Below, one piece after another: positions 35,902 through 48,500 of a DNA stretch of 64,000 bases. Below the pieces are notes generated by a model, which was given only the letters and a program-made list of their open reading frames with translations, ran no database searches and had not been told where the DNA came from. This DNA is from Citrus sinensis. Its lineage: Eukaryota > Streptophyta > Magnoliopsida > Sapindales > Rutaceae. The stretch lies in the NCBI RefSeq assembly GCF_022201045.2, contig NC_068561.1:20772501-20836500 (forward strand). Reading direction: 5' to 3'. How positions within the stretch are numbered: the first letter of the stretch is position 1; each line of letters starts with the position of its first letter. The position numbers were made by a program, and so were the translations under genes.

Positions 35902-36186
35902 AATGGTTTTAGACGTCTTCAAGTTGGTGTGGATAATAAGAGCATAGTGTAGATTTTGGAGCGGGCTCATACTCCAACAAATGAAAATGTAATTATTTTT
36001 AAGGCTATTCGGGAATTATTAGTGCGTGATTGGATCGTCCAAATGAAGCATGCGTACAAAGAGGCAAATTGTGCAGCAGATTTCCTTGTTTCTTATAGCT
36101 TAATTACCCCCATAGACTTGCATGTTCTTTTCTCTCCTCCTGCTATTTTTGGTTACTTTATAATGATGTTTATGGGATTGTACACT
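35902..36186 (+). pseudogene. LINE-type RNase H domain fragment
   Basis: The frame NGFRRLQVGVDNKS... continues into TPTNENVIIFKAIRELL, DWIVQMKHAYKEANCAADFL and LHVLFSPPA. This is the RNase H-like (RVT_3) domain common at the C-terminus of plant non-LTR retrotransposons. An in-frame TAG at 35950-35952 and the lack of any upstream reverse transcriptase show that it is a dead fragment. Confidence 0.75.
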
Positions 36187-36810
36187 CTCAGTTAGTGTTG
36201 CATTAGCTCTTTATGAGTCTTTTTTTAATTAAAAAAATATACAATTCATATGATTTATTTTTATTTTTTATAATTTTAAATAATTACTTATGTCACGTCA
36301 CATTAATTCATAAAAATTATTTGTAGCTCTAGAATTATTTTTTCTTCTGTTTGTAAAAAGCGTCCAAATTGCCATCCAGTGACTAAAATTAATTTTCTAA
36401 GTAGTAAGAGACTTAACTGTAATTATGTCAAATTAGATGTCACGTGACTATCATTTTCTCTTTTATCCATAGAACAGAACACGTGTACTCACTTTCACCA
36501 AAAACGCATCAAAGCTTTTCCATGCCACAGGTCGTGACAAAAACAAACCAAATCGTGTTGACTAAGAAAATACCTCAGGCTCAGGTTGTCACCGGTCGCT
36601 CTGGTGGTATCTCGCGCCTTAATTCGCAAGTTGCCGGTGCCCAGCGCACTGCGCTCCACAGCGCATTTTAGACAACACCTCAATTTACACGCCTCACTAC
36701 CAAACAAAAAGCTTCTGCTAGACTATTCAAATAGGAAGTTATTAATTCGTTTTCTCCTCAATCCTTCTTCTTCCGTTCTTCGGTTCCATTCTCTAGTTCC
36801 CAATTAGATC
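36187..36810 (+). promoter_or_regulatory. SNX1 promoter and 5' leader
   Basis: Intergenic DNA upstream of SNX1. The last part, about 36640-36810, becomes less AT-rich and C/T-rich, as in plant 5' leaders. Transcription start not determined. Confidence 0.4.
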
Positions 36811-39800
36811 ATGATTAACACGGTATCTAAGAATTATGCTACTAATAAAGAAATTAGTTTCTCATTAATTTCACATTAATTAATTAACTAATTAATTAAT
36901 TTTGTTGTTGTTGAAAAAGGAGCAGCAGAGAAGCGCATCCGGATCGTCGCAGAGCCCTAGATCCCCGTCATCGCAGCCGTATTTATCGGTGTCAGTAACC
37001 GATCCCGTGAAATTAGGCAATGGAGTACAAGCTTACATTTCCTATCGAGTCATCACCAAGGTATTTTGATTTTAGCTACTCTGATTGCATTAACATTATC
37101 ATATTAGACTTAGGATTTTATTCCTCATATTTACTAATTGTGCTATTGAAACTTTAGTTAACTGGAGATGACGTGATTGTATTTCAGTTAATAATTAAAC
37201 AAGATTTAACATGTTTACTGATATATGTTGTAGACTAAGTCTTTAATAATACATTTTCTGGCTAGAAGTAGAAAAATTTTAGTTATATTTTTAAAATGAA
37301 CCGCTATTTGAAGATTCATTCTTATTGTGGCTATAAGTGCCTACTATTTTGACATTTGCTGAGGAGACGTGGCCTAATAATGTACTATGATGAACTTGTG
37401 TTTTATTTCTCTGTTAATTCTTTATGGAGCTTTGTGCTTGTGTTTATGCTAAGCAATTCTATCTTTTGGTGTTTATTTTATGGTTTAGGTAAAATTTGCA
37501 GCTAATTAAGCAGGTCATTATTCATTTGTAATTATGTGTTGAAGTAATCTATCTCTACACTTTTATTAAGTGCCTTTTGTTGTTGCTATTTTATTGTTTC
37601 CCTTTGTTATTCCTATAGTTTGAATTGTGTTGTTGAGCACAGTGAAGATTTAATTTAAACAAGTATTACTATGTCTCATGGTGAATGTTTTGGCAGACAA
37701 ATTTTCCTGAATATCAAGGCCCCGAGAAGATTGTTATTCGCCGTTACAGTGATTTTGTCTGGTTACGTGATCGACTTTTTGAGAAGTACAAGGGCATTTT
37801 CATTCCCCCTCTTCCTGAGAAGAGTGCCGTAGGTAATGATTGAATAATACATACCCTCATTCTTTTTTTTCCCCCTTTTTTTCCCGCTAAAGTTATATTT
37901 TCTATGACAATGAGGCCATGAGCATGTTCCTTTGCATGGCCTATACTTATTAGTTACTGACGATGTTGAGAGTGGTATTAGATGTTAACAAGTTGTTTAG
38001 GCTTTCTCATGACAATATGCTATCTGCGTTGTTTCTTTAACCAGAAATTCAGATTGTATATATGAAATATTGTCTGTAAGGCTTAAAGAGAATTTCATAC
38101 TTCATAAATCGTTGTTCCACTTCTAATGCATGTGAATTTTTAGATTTCCCCACCCCCTTCCCCTTTTTTTTTTTTTATTTTGTGTGCCTGTGTGTTAAGC
38201 ATGTACACATTTTGGGATCAACTGGTGTGACCTGCGAGTTGTAGGCTGCTGTTTTCATATCCTCATGCATTTATGAGTCTCTGACTTTTGCTACCTTAAA
38301 TCATTTATGTGGTTTGTGAATGATTGAAACTTACCACTTAAGCATATCATTGCTCATTCAGTTTATTGCCATAGTTAGTTTTTCTGTTTCTGTTTAACAA
38401 AAATCCTGAATATCCACGGGAATGGTTCCTTAAACGAAGCAAATGATATTGAGGTCAAGCATGAAGATTATTTAAGATTGTTGATGCTTCTCATCAGCGA
38501 AAATTTTGGTGATTTCCTTCTTTACCTCCTTGTCAGTATGTCTAGGAAACTCTGAAAGTACATATCCGAGGCATTTTCTGCCTATAGGGTAGTTCTCATT
38601 TTCTACCCTCAAGTTAATTTGTTGTGTTGCCAGCTTTGCCTCCTTGTCAGCATGTCTAGGAAACTCTGAAAGTACATATTTGAAGCATTTTCTACCCATA
38701 AGGTAGTTCTCATCATTCTCAATTGGATATGTATTTGGTCAGCCATTGTTGTAGAATTGATTATTATTATTTTTCATTTGGAGTCGATTCTCTGTAGAAT
38801 TGCCGATTTGCTTGTAGAATGTAATGGGGCTTTCTAGCGAGTACCTGAAACTTTTGTTGAAAGTGCTTTCATGTTAATAATGCAATTTTCTGTAGGTGAT
38901 GTAGCCGTTTTGTTTTTGGTCTTTTCAATCGTTAAATTTGACATCTGCTCAAGTAATGTGGAAAATTTGAGATTAGATGGTTCTGTTATAGTAGTTTGAA
39001 GAATTCCAAGATTTAATAAGTGTCTAACTCTTGTCTCTCTATTGCAGAGAAGTTTCGTTTCAGTGCTGAATTTATTGAGATGAGACGCCAAGGATTGGAT
39101 TTGTTTGTCAATCGGATTGCTTCACATCCTGAGCTGCAGCAAAGTGAGGATTTAAAAACATTTTTGCAGGCAGACGAAGAGGTGATTTATATGAGATTTA
39201 TGCCTGAAGTTTAGTTTCTGTTTTGGGTAGCCACAAATTCTATTTAAAAGTGATGAGATATCCTGCCTTCAGACATTTCAATTGTGACATTGGATTGATT
39301 GTTCCATTCATAGACATGAACACTCGCGACTGATTATTCCATACACAGACAAGAATGTTTGTGTCAATTAGGAGATCATTTGTTTTAGAAAATGCGGGAA
39401 AAGGAATATGTCCTTGTTTTGGATTTTAATTTGTATAAATATTCTTGGCTAGATGTAAAATTTGCTACTGTAGAAAGCATTAATTAATGTACTATTTATT
39501 AGATTCTCCAAGACACTCTTCACCCGCCCTTCTTTTGTGAGAATTAGATATATTTGGTGATAGATCCATTTCAGTTAATACTAATGTAATTTCTGTTGTT
39601 CAGACAATGGAGAGATTAAGGTCTCAAGACACTGGTTATTTCAAAAAGAAGCCAGCTGATTTGATGCAAATCTTCAAGGTAAGATTAAAACTTCTTTAGG
39701 ATCCTACTGCAGTCCCTAGTTCCTCTCTGGATACGCAATTCCCTTATCACATATCCAATTTCGAGTGCATCTGTTCACAAATGCCCAAAAATGTCGAATT

Positions 39801-41877
39801 CATATTGATATTTCTGAGTAACGCCATATTGGATATGTGGCATTAAATGAGTTAACTCCAGCTACTATGCTTTTTTATGTAGTAAAAAAATGATCTTGCT
39901 ATAATTTGTCTAAATATTTGGCAGGATGTACAATCTAAAGTGAGTGATGTTGTTCTTGGAAAAGAGAAGCCAGTTGAAGAATCTAATCCTGAATACGAGA
40001 AGCTGAAACACTACATTTTTGAGCTTGAAAACCACTTGGCTGAAGCTCAGAAACATGCATATCGTCTTGTCAAAAGACATAGAGGTAACGAGGTCTTTAA
40101 AGGCTCAAATTATTTTAATATGCCTTTTTGCTTCTCTGATTTGGGATTGTGTTTTGCTTTGTCTAAAAAATGAGGTTAATTTTTTAGCATTTCATCTCCA
40201 TTCTCAGAGTTGGGGGAATCTCTATCTGATTTTGGGAAGGCAGCTAAGCTTCTTGGTGCTTGTGAAGGAGATGCTCTTGGAAAGGCGTTCTCTGAGCTTG
40301 GGATGAAATCTGAGGCATTATCAGTAAAGCTGCAAAGGGAGGTAGGCTACAATTGAAAGCTAAGTCTTTTAGAGCTAGTAGTTCCTGAAGTGTATGTCCA
40401 AACTCATCATATCTGTTATCTAGAAAGTCTTTTTTTTTTTTTTGAAAGGAGATAATTTCAGCATTCGTGGTAGGTCCGCAAAGGAAATATGACACATGCC
40501 TTTGTATTACTCTGCAGGCCCATCAACTTCTTATGAATTTTGAAGAACCTTTGAAGGATTATGTTCGAGCTGTGCAATCCATAAAGGTGAATTAGGCTTT
40601 TACTTTGGTTAGTGCTCAGAGACTGCATCTACTGATTAATGGTCAAAGATTTGCTTGTAAAAATTATTATTAAGGTCAGATTGAACTTTACTTGTTCAGT
40701 TCAGCTAGAAGTTGTGGTACTAAAATGATTGAAATATGAAAGTAGTTGATAACAAATTTTTTTTTGGGAGTTAAAAAAGAAAAGAAAACTGATAAGTCAG
40801 CATTAGAAGCTTTCCCTTTCCCCTCTGCTCAAATTTGCTTATTTCTTAATAAGAAATCTTCTTGTTTCTGTGTTTCAAATCAGGCAACAATAGCAGAGAG
40901 AGCCAATGCCTTCAGGCAACAATGTGAACTTGCTGAAACTATGAAGTTGAAGGAGATAAATCTGTATGATTCTTTCTAGCCATTTCCATAACTTCTTGTT
41001 TAATCAAATTTTGTCTGTTACTGCCTTCATAAAGTAGATATCTTACTTCATCCATCTTCCTTGATATTTGTGTAAGCTTTAAAGTTTGGAGTTTATGCTG
41101 GGAAAATTTTGAAGTTATATTTTCATAATTGCCTGTTCTCTCATCATAAAGGATATTTAGAAGGCTCATTGGAAGGCCTTTTCGGTGCCAAACAAAGAAT
41201 AAAGTTGTAATCTGAACTTCCATACTGTCATGATCACGCAGCACCTTTTATTTGAATGGTGGAACCTTTCTGTCAAAATTTTATGGCTGGGAAGAATAAT
41301 GTTTGTTGTTTTCAAGCAAAGTTTTATTAAGAAGCAATTATTGCTGTACAACATTGACAAAGTTACGGTAGAAGGGATGGATACTAATGATCTATTTAAT
41401 CGCTAAACTAGGTAGTCGTGGCACTTTTGTTTCCTATATTTTTTTCCATTTTCTTTTTTGTTTTTATTTTTTTAGGTTGGATTTTCTAATTTGAGTGGTA
41501 ACTCATTTTCTATCTTTTGAACTACAGTGACAAACTCATGTTAACACGATCTGATAAGGTTGGTGAGGCTGAGATTGAATACAAGGAGGTAAGTCGGTTG
41601 AGAGGAGTACTTTTTGCTGCATGCCTTAATGTCCCATGTTCTTCGACTAATATGCATTTTGATGCAGTTGAAGGCAGAGAGTGAGGACTCGACTAGGAGA
41701 TTTGAAACAATCGTGCGCTTAATGAATGAAGAGATTGTACGTTTTCAGGAACAGAAAACATTGGATATGGGGATTGCTTTCCATAATTTTTCCAAAGGAC
41801 AAGCACGTCTGGCGAGTAGTATTGCTGATGCCTGGCGAACTCTCCTTCCCAAGCTTGAAGCTTGTTCCTCTTCATAA
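36811..41877 (+). CDS. SNX1: Sorting nexin 1
   Basis: SNX1 is the PX-BAR retromer-associated protein of plant endosomes that recycles auxin carriers and vacuolar sorting receptors. Eleven coding exons: 36811-36822, 36920-37060, 37697-37832, 39048-39181, 39604-39678, 39925-40084, 40208-40341, 40518-40586, 40884-40963, 41528-41588 and 41668-41877. All have GT/AG borders and join in frame to 403 residues, against 402 in Arabidopsis. The PX domain covers about residues 22-140, with the PI3P-binding RRYSDF at 66-71 and PPLPEKSAVEKFRF. The BAR coiled-coil domain follows, with YEKLKHYIFELENHLAEAQK, FEEPLKDYVRAVQSIKATIA and KLMLTRSDKVGEAEIEY. The start is set by a four-codon first exon giving MINTEQQRS, equivalent to MESTEQ in Arabidopsis. 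The acceptor of exon 2 lacks a good pyrimidine tract. Confidence 0.95.
38525..38714 (-). repeat. Two 114-bp-spaced repeats with an antisense open frame inside SNX1 intron 3
   Basis: Blocks at 38525-38600 and 38639-38714 are direct repeats spaced 114 bp. On the minus strand both lie in one open frame with a 38-residue period, each showing GRKC..YVLSEFPRH.DKE. The exact codon-multiple spacing and the conserved peptide suggest a remnant of a repeat protein inserted antisense in the intron. I do not recognise the family. Confidence 0.5.
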
Positions 41878-42606
41878 GAAAATGCTAACCGATGAGCAAG
41901 GTTCTTGTTTGATGCATTGAATCTCGGACTGGCAGGGCAGCTTCAGCTTTGTAGAAACTTGACTATGAGGAGTTAGAGCTCTGCTATCCTGGTGCTGTAT
42001 GGACTGTTGTTAATTTCCATAGTTTTGCTTGTACAACTTTGAGGCTGGAAAGAGAATCACCGTTAACTGGGCAAAAGTTCATAATTTTTCAAGTGAATTA
42101 CAGGCTTTATCTTCATTGGTATTGCAGTGTTAATGTTTACAAAAGTTCGTAATTTCCTGAATCGTTTCGATATGGAATTTGATGTTTGAGATTGTGGTTG
42201 CAAAGAGAGGGAGAAACCCAAAATGATAATTGCATTGTAATCTGAGTAAACTGGAAATTAACTTAAATCGGATTAAGGATTCTCTCCTTCGGTGTTTGCT
42301 GACATGGCATAAGTTCCAGAAGAACTTTTAACGATAGCACTTCTTCACCACAAAAGACCTGTTCTGGTGAGCAAGATTCCAGGGTATGTACGACGAATTA
42401 CCAATTACGCACTGTCAATTTGAGTACATTTATTTTAAAAAACTCACTATATTACATAATTAACCGTTAATCCATTATATTTAATTGAATTGCAAATAAA
42501 TCTCGCCCACTAACAAAAAGCCTATCGTGTCCGAATTGTAGCATTTCGCTTCCCTTAACCATCTCGCACCTCTGTAGTAGTAGAACCTTGGAGTGGCACA
42601 TCAGTC
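41878..42606. other. SNX1 3' flank and short intergenic region
   Basis: Probable SNX1 3'UTR followed by the promoter of the next gene. No other feature seen. Confidence 0.5.
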
Positions 42607-44664
42607 ATGGCCTCCGCTGTGAGACTACTCCACCCCGCACGTGCCGGTTCACAGGTGCAAGTATCTTCCTCTCTTGCCGTTCCCCGCACTGTAGTATTCA
42701 ACTTCAACAAGAGACAGAATAGCAAAAGGTACATCCGACACAGCAGCGAATTCTCAGGTCAACATAAGTTGACTCCAGTGGCCCAATCCTCTCAGCAAAA
42801 CGACGGCGTTGTGCCGTCCGATAATGAAGACGGAGTTTCTCTTGGCACGTTAAAATTGCCAGGGAATACTGATCTTCAACGCTTTGAATCTTTGCTATTT
42901 CAGGTATGCGATAATAATTTATTTATTTTTTTAAAAAAAGTCATCATACATATAATGAACATTAAATGAAAAAAATAACAGTATTTCAAGATCACCCAAC
43001 ACTTGGAAAATTCCACTAACCACAAGGTCTTTGGTGCTAAATAGTAAAGTATGCGTACCGGGGAAATTTCTTCTTCGCATGTGGCGCCCTCCTAGCGATC
43101 AAAAAACAACGTTGCGTATTGATAAGTAAGCGTGTGAAGTTGGACCGTGTACAAGTTTGTAGATTGCTTTTCAACCTTCGTGGAATGCCATTATAGTCGG
43201 ATGACATCTCAAATGGTCCTTATAATTAATTATATTTATGCATTGTTTGACATAATAATTTAAACAAAAAGGGGAAATGAAGTTGATATTTTTTAATTTG
43301 ATATTTCCCTTTCTTCATAATGGCCCTTTTCCCTTTCTTTAAGTTGATATTTTTTAATTTAAAAAAAAAAGTTGAAGTTTTTCTGCTTTTGTCTTTATGA
43401 CAGTGGGCGAACAGTCTGTGTCAAGGAGCCAATCTGCCGCTACCTGTACCTCTAAAGGTCAATCATTACTGTATCTCTTGTTTTATGGATTTTAGGCCTG
43501 CAATCGGTTACACATACGCACACATATTCATTCAAATTTTAGGGAAAGCTTCAGACATTAGCATGGATATGTGCAACACGCCGGTTGGTACTATCTCTAA
43601 CGGAATTCCTCATTTTGGAGATCGGTGGCATGTTATAAGAAATATATAGGGGGATCAAAGAATAATTGGAAAAATGTTTACATAAATAACTTTACAAAAT
43701 CCCCTGACCTCACTGCAGCTCTGTTACTGGATATGGTTTAAAATGAGCAACGCAAGACCAAATATTGTATGACAATGTTTTATGGTTTACTGGTGGGTAA
43801 GGAGCTGCTCTCCAGTAAACTAATAGAAAACTTAGTGTCTGAGGATAAAAATTAGGATTAAGAACCTTTGACTTTACTTGCTTTAGACATTTCAAACTTT
43901 TTGGGTCCAGTTGATTTAATGGCTTTATAATTGTTATTTATTTCACCTTCTTGTTTTCTGTTTCTTGTCCATTCTTATGGACTAGAACTTTTCTTATGCC
44001 AGTTTTCCACTTCTCCGATTTCTTTGACCTGATAAGTTTGACTTCATCCTCAACTTTCAAACGACATAAATGATCATATTCGAGTCACTTGGTCAAGCCC
44101 ATGATTAATGAACTCATAATTAACCGACCTTGGCCAAATCCATGGTGAAAATATCACCCAGTTGGCCACTCGAATTGTTCTGTGATTAGCCATTATTCAG
44201 GTGCACCCTGATTACATTTTCCATTTCACGAGCTCTTTGCAAATCATGCTTCAAGGGCAGCCTGTTTAATTCTGGTGACTGTTACTTGTTGACTTTAATC
44301 TTTGCTTGTCGGTCAGCTTATATGGTCTTAAACAAAAGTAGCATTTAACCTATAGTCCGTTGACAAAAAAGGAAAAAAAAGAAAAAGAAGAAAACATTCC
44401 TTAATGGAGTTCTCATTTTCTATTTAACAGGTAGATAAAATACCTGGTGGAGCCAGATTGGGATTTATTACAGTTGGAGATGGAGAGACTAAGGTCCTTG
44501 TCTATATCGACTGCCTGGTTTTCCCAGCCACTGGTGGTTCAGGTCCAATTTTCCGAGCTATAAGAAATGGACCAATGAAAGAAAAGTCTCCTCCTGGTGA
44601 GCCCAGGATCATGAGAAGTCTTCTGCAGGCCCTCCAAAAATCCGTTGAAATTGCTAGAATTTGA
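42607..44664 (+). CDS. Conserved plant protein of unknown function, probably plastid-targeted
   Basis: Three exons, 42607-42903, 43404-43457 and 44431-44664, all phase 0 with GT/AG borders, encode 194 residues. The first 60 or so are rich in Ser, Arg and hydroxylated residues with few acidic ones (MASAVRLLHPARAGSQ...), as in chloroplast transit peptides. The mature part has LGTLKLPGNTDLQRFESLLF, GANLPLPVPLKVDKIPGG, ARLGFITVGDGETKVLVYID and EPRIMRSLLQALQKSVEIAR. I recognise this as a conserved land-plant sequence of unknown role but cannot name a function; a membrane segment is not apparent. The second exon is only 18 codons. Confidence 0.8.
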
Positions 44665-45522
44665 AAAAGTTATGTGTTCAAGGTGTAATAATATATCAAT
44701 AGAGTTCCTTTTGTCTAATCTGTTACATTTGGCACTAGAATATTCAAACTCTAAACTCAGTCCTTCCTTATTAAAAGAAAAATATCTGTTGTGTATTTGA
44801 CCATCTTTCTATTCAGCAATTCTTTTAGCTATATATAGCCAGATATCAAGTTTACTGCATGTATGCATGTACTTATTCCCTTTATATCATATGCATCTTT
44901 CATGAAATAGTTCTAAATTAGAATAGCTACAGCTAGTTATCTATTTCATTTTGTCTGTTCCTGTTTGTGTATTATTCCCTGTAGATCCGTATGGATTTGA
45001 CCTCTTGAGGAATAATTTTGGAAACATATTGTTGCCACATCGAATGAAGTGATTTTATTCTATGAAACTGAGGTCCGTTCTCATACACATACTGGACAAG
45101 AACATGAGATGCAATGTGTTTCTTTTGTAATTTTTAATAATCTCTGTGCTTCTTTGTCATTGGAGGAGAATCTGTTCTCTTCTTCAGTTCTTCTATGAAT
45201 AACTGATAAAGATTTTAACAGGATGTGGTCAAGGAGCATAAAACTAAGTCATATCTTGAACTGTTTTATCTCATCTATGCGCTGAATATTTTATAGAGAA
45301 ACAATGAAATTAGAGCCTCTCGTTTAATTATACATACATTAGAGAACAAAAATAATATATCCAATATCTTAGAGGTTGGCAGCATTCACACCTATAAATA
45401 TACTTGAATCTGAAACTAGAATTCTCAATTTGTTCACCCCTTCCATTTTACTGTTTGAAAGACTTGCAAACCGGCCGTTCATAACATCTTGGTCCTAAAA
45501 TCTTATTGTATCTCGAAAAGGT
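44665..45522. other. Intergenic region upstream of the oxidoreductase-hydrolase gene
   Basis: 3' flank of the preceding gene and promoter of the next. The part from about 45060 resembles 52560-52940, upstream of the broken duplicate, so the duplication included promoter DNA. Confidence 0.55.
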
Positions 45523-48500
45523 ATGGAGAAACAAGAAGATACGGGAAAAAGATTGATTGATGAAGAACAAGATGATTTTGATGCTATTATTGTGGGTTCT
45601 GGATATGGGGGTTCTGTTGCATCTTTTCGCTTGGCAATGGCAGGAATAAAGGTATGTCTAGTGGAGAAAGGGCGGCAATGGGAATCTCATGATTTTGCTA
45701 CTGACAGCTTGGAGATAATGTCTACTGTGAGGATGGAGAACCGGAACTTAAGTTTCAGCTTTGGGCCAAAAGATGCTTTGTTTCAGGTTCTGTCTCTGTC
45801 TGTTCTTCAGTAATATGGTTGCTTCAGCAAAACTTGTACATCAACAGACAGACTAGGTTCAAACAGTTGAAAATTTCTTCTTTTCATAATAACAATTGAA
45901 ATTTTTTGAATCCATTAGTGACTTGGTGTAGACACCATATAAACACATTAGCCATGTACGTTGTGATTATGTCATATATCTTAAGAAAGGTGTATGAAAT
46001 AGCATTCAAGTTTTCTCTGTAAATCAAAATGTGAGTGAGGATTTTTATGACTGAATGATGAAATAACAGGTCTATGAACATGATGATTCTCTAGCAGCAG
46101 TGGCTTGCGGGCTTGGTGGAGGTTCACTGGTCAATGCTGGAGTGATGCTGCCAACCCCAGTTCGTGCTAGAAGGAATCCAAAATGGCCAAAGGAATGGGA
46201 AAGGGACTGGGACATCTGTGAAGCTTCTGCTGCTGCTATGTTGAGAGTACAGAGTGTTCCTGTCAGGTTTCCTGTTGCCAAAGTCATGGGAGGAATAGCA
46301 AATGGAGAGATTGAAGATGGTTCCCAAGATATGAAGCTAAGCATCAACTTTGATCTTGAAGAACCTCCGTCCAATCCAATGAAGCCTCACCAAATGGGTA
46401 GCTGCTTAGCCTGTGGAAATTGTCTTGCTGGTTGCCCTTATAATGCCAAAAATTCCACCGACAAGAACTATATTCTTTCTGCAATTCAGGCATATTTTCT
46501 CTGACTTCATATGCATTTTGACATTTTGTATCTAAAATTTATATCTATACATACATTGATTGCTTTTATATCAATTTAAGTGTTAGATTGGCAAACATTG
46601 CTATTTGAACAGCATCACTTCATCTAGATCCTATCTGTATGATTATAGTTCCAACATGTTCTGTCATTGATCCATTCTTGACAATGGCACAGTAACCTTA
46701 ACTAATTTGGAAACAGTATGGAGTAAAATAATGCCCTATGCAATTTCAAATCATATCCTCATTTGTAATATAAATGTCTCTGTTCAAATCTGACTTTTTT
46801 TCCTTTCCCTGATGCAGGCTGGATGCATAGTTAAAACACAATGTGAAGTTAAGTGTGTTGTCAAAAACCCATATGTAAGTTCGCAAGATGTGAAAACTAG
46901 CGGAAAAAGCAGAAGATGGTTTGTTTATTTAAATGAGGTTGACTATATAACTGCTGATTTTGTAATCCTATCAGGTAGGAATCTGTAGTGACAAATGTTA
47001 GATCTGTTACTAGAATAGAATTTCTAAACCTCTTACAAGATTAAAACTTTGCGTTCTCAGCGGGTGTTTTTGGCACTACTCAGATTCTCTTTCAGTCACA
47101 AATGAGAGGATTAAATCTTTCAGACGCACTTGGGTGTGGATTCAGCTGCAATGGGAATACTGTCGCTTTTCTTGCCGGAAGCCCTGCTCCCCTAAATTCT
47201 TATGGATTAGTCAGAAAGAAAATCCTAGAGACACCATTTCAACTGCGACCAGGGCCAGCCATCTCTTCAACTTACACTTCTTCATTGGGTTTCACAATCC
47301 AGGTCTAAGGTTTCAGTGCACTCATAAGTCAATTTACTTTAGCTCTCGTGTACTTCTACTTTCGTGATACAAGATGTTAAAGTATATGATCATCAGAGTA
47401 CTCATTTTGCTTTTGCTTTATGGTAGTTAAAAAATCTCCTGACACTTGTTTTCTTTTCTTTCTCTGCAGAATGCCGTACTTCCAACTGCTTATCCCTACT
47501 TGCTGTTTAAAGGGATCACAACTTATGGATGGCCGACTGGTTACTGGTTTTTTCATGGGATTATAGATAAGCTGAAGCATTTTGCAGGTTTTAAATCAAG
47601 CCAAGCAATGGTGCTTAATGCAATGGGATATGATGAGGGTGATGGGAAAATCATGTTTGAGAAGAGCACTAACAAAATCTGCTTTGTTCCACCTCGTGAT
47701 CCTTTGCTCCCACGAAAAGTTGAGGCCTTTCAAAAGCTTGCCAAGAAATTAGGGGGAATCCTTTTCTTATCAAGGTATCGAAGCACTTCGGTTCATCTTT
47801 TAGGTGGTTGCAATGCATCTTCAGATCCTTCACAAGGGGTTTGTAACTCCGTTGGTCAGGTTTTTGACCCAAAGGCCGCTGCTGGTGTGCACCCAGGCCT
47901 ATATGTCTGTGATGGTTCTTTAATACCATGTTCTGTTGGTGTGAACCCTTGCCTTACTATTGCAGCAGTAGCAGAGCACGTAAGTAGGCATCTCGTGAAG
48001 GATGTTATTGAGGACAAGAGCAAAAAAGGCATAGAAGATGTTGCTAAAACTGTTGATAAGAATTTGAAGAGCACTCAGAGATCAATGGTTGTGATTAAAG
48101 AGACTATGAAAGGTTACATTGGGGGTATGCCATGCGCTGCTTATCTCAAAATGAAGATGAACTCTCAGAATCTTCAGGGTTTTGATTATACGAATTCTGT
48201 GATGGAGGATTCTCATTCGCTACTAAGAGGAAAAGTTGGTGGGTGTGTTGTATTTACAGCTATTGACAAGGATACATTACATGTTATAGATGGGGACGTT
48301 GATCTATGCCAAGTGGATTCCAGAACTCCTTACACACAGTACATGCGCTACCGTATTCTTCTTGCAGCTTCTTCTGGCTTAAGGTACAATAAACTTTGAA
48401 TTTGATTCACTCTTTCACTTTCCTTTTTCCCCTACATAACTTTTAAAATCTGATTCTGTGCAGATATATTCTTGAGGGAAAGAAGATAATGAATCCTTTT

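Noticed and set aside
47669-48074. Antisense open frames over exon 5 of the fusion gene
   Set aside because: Shadows of the conserved GMC coding frame.
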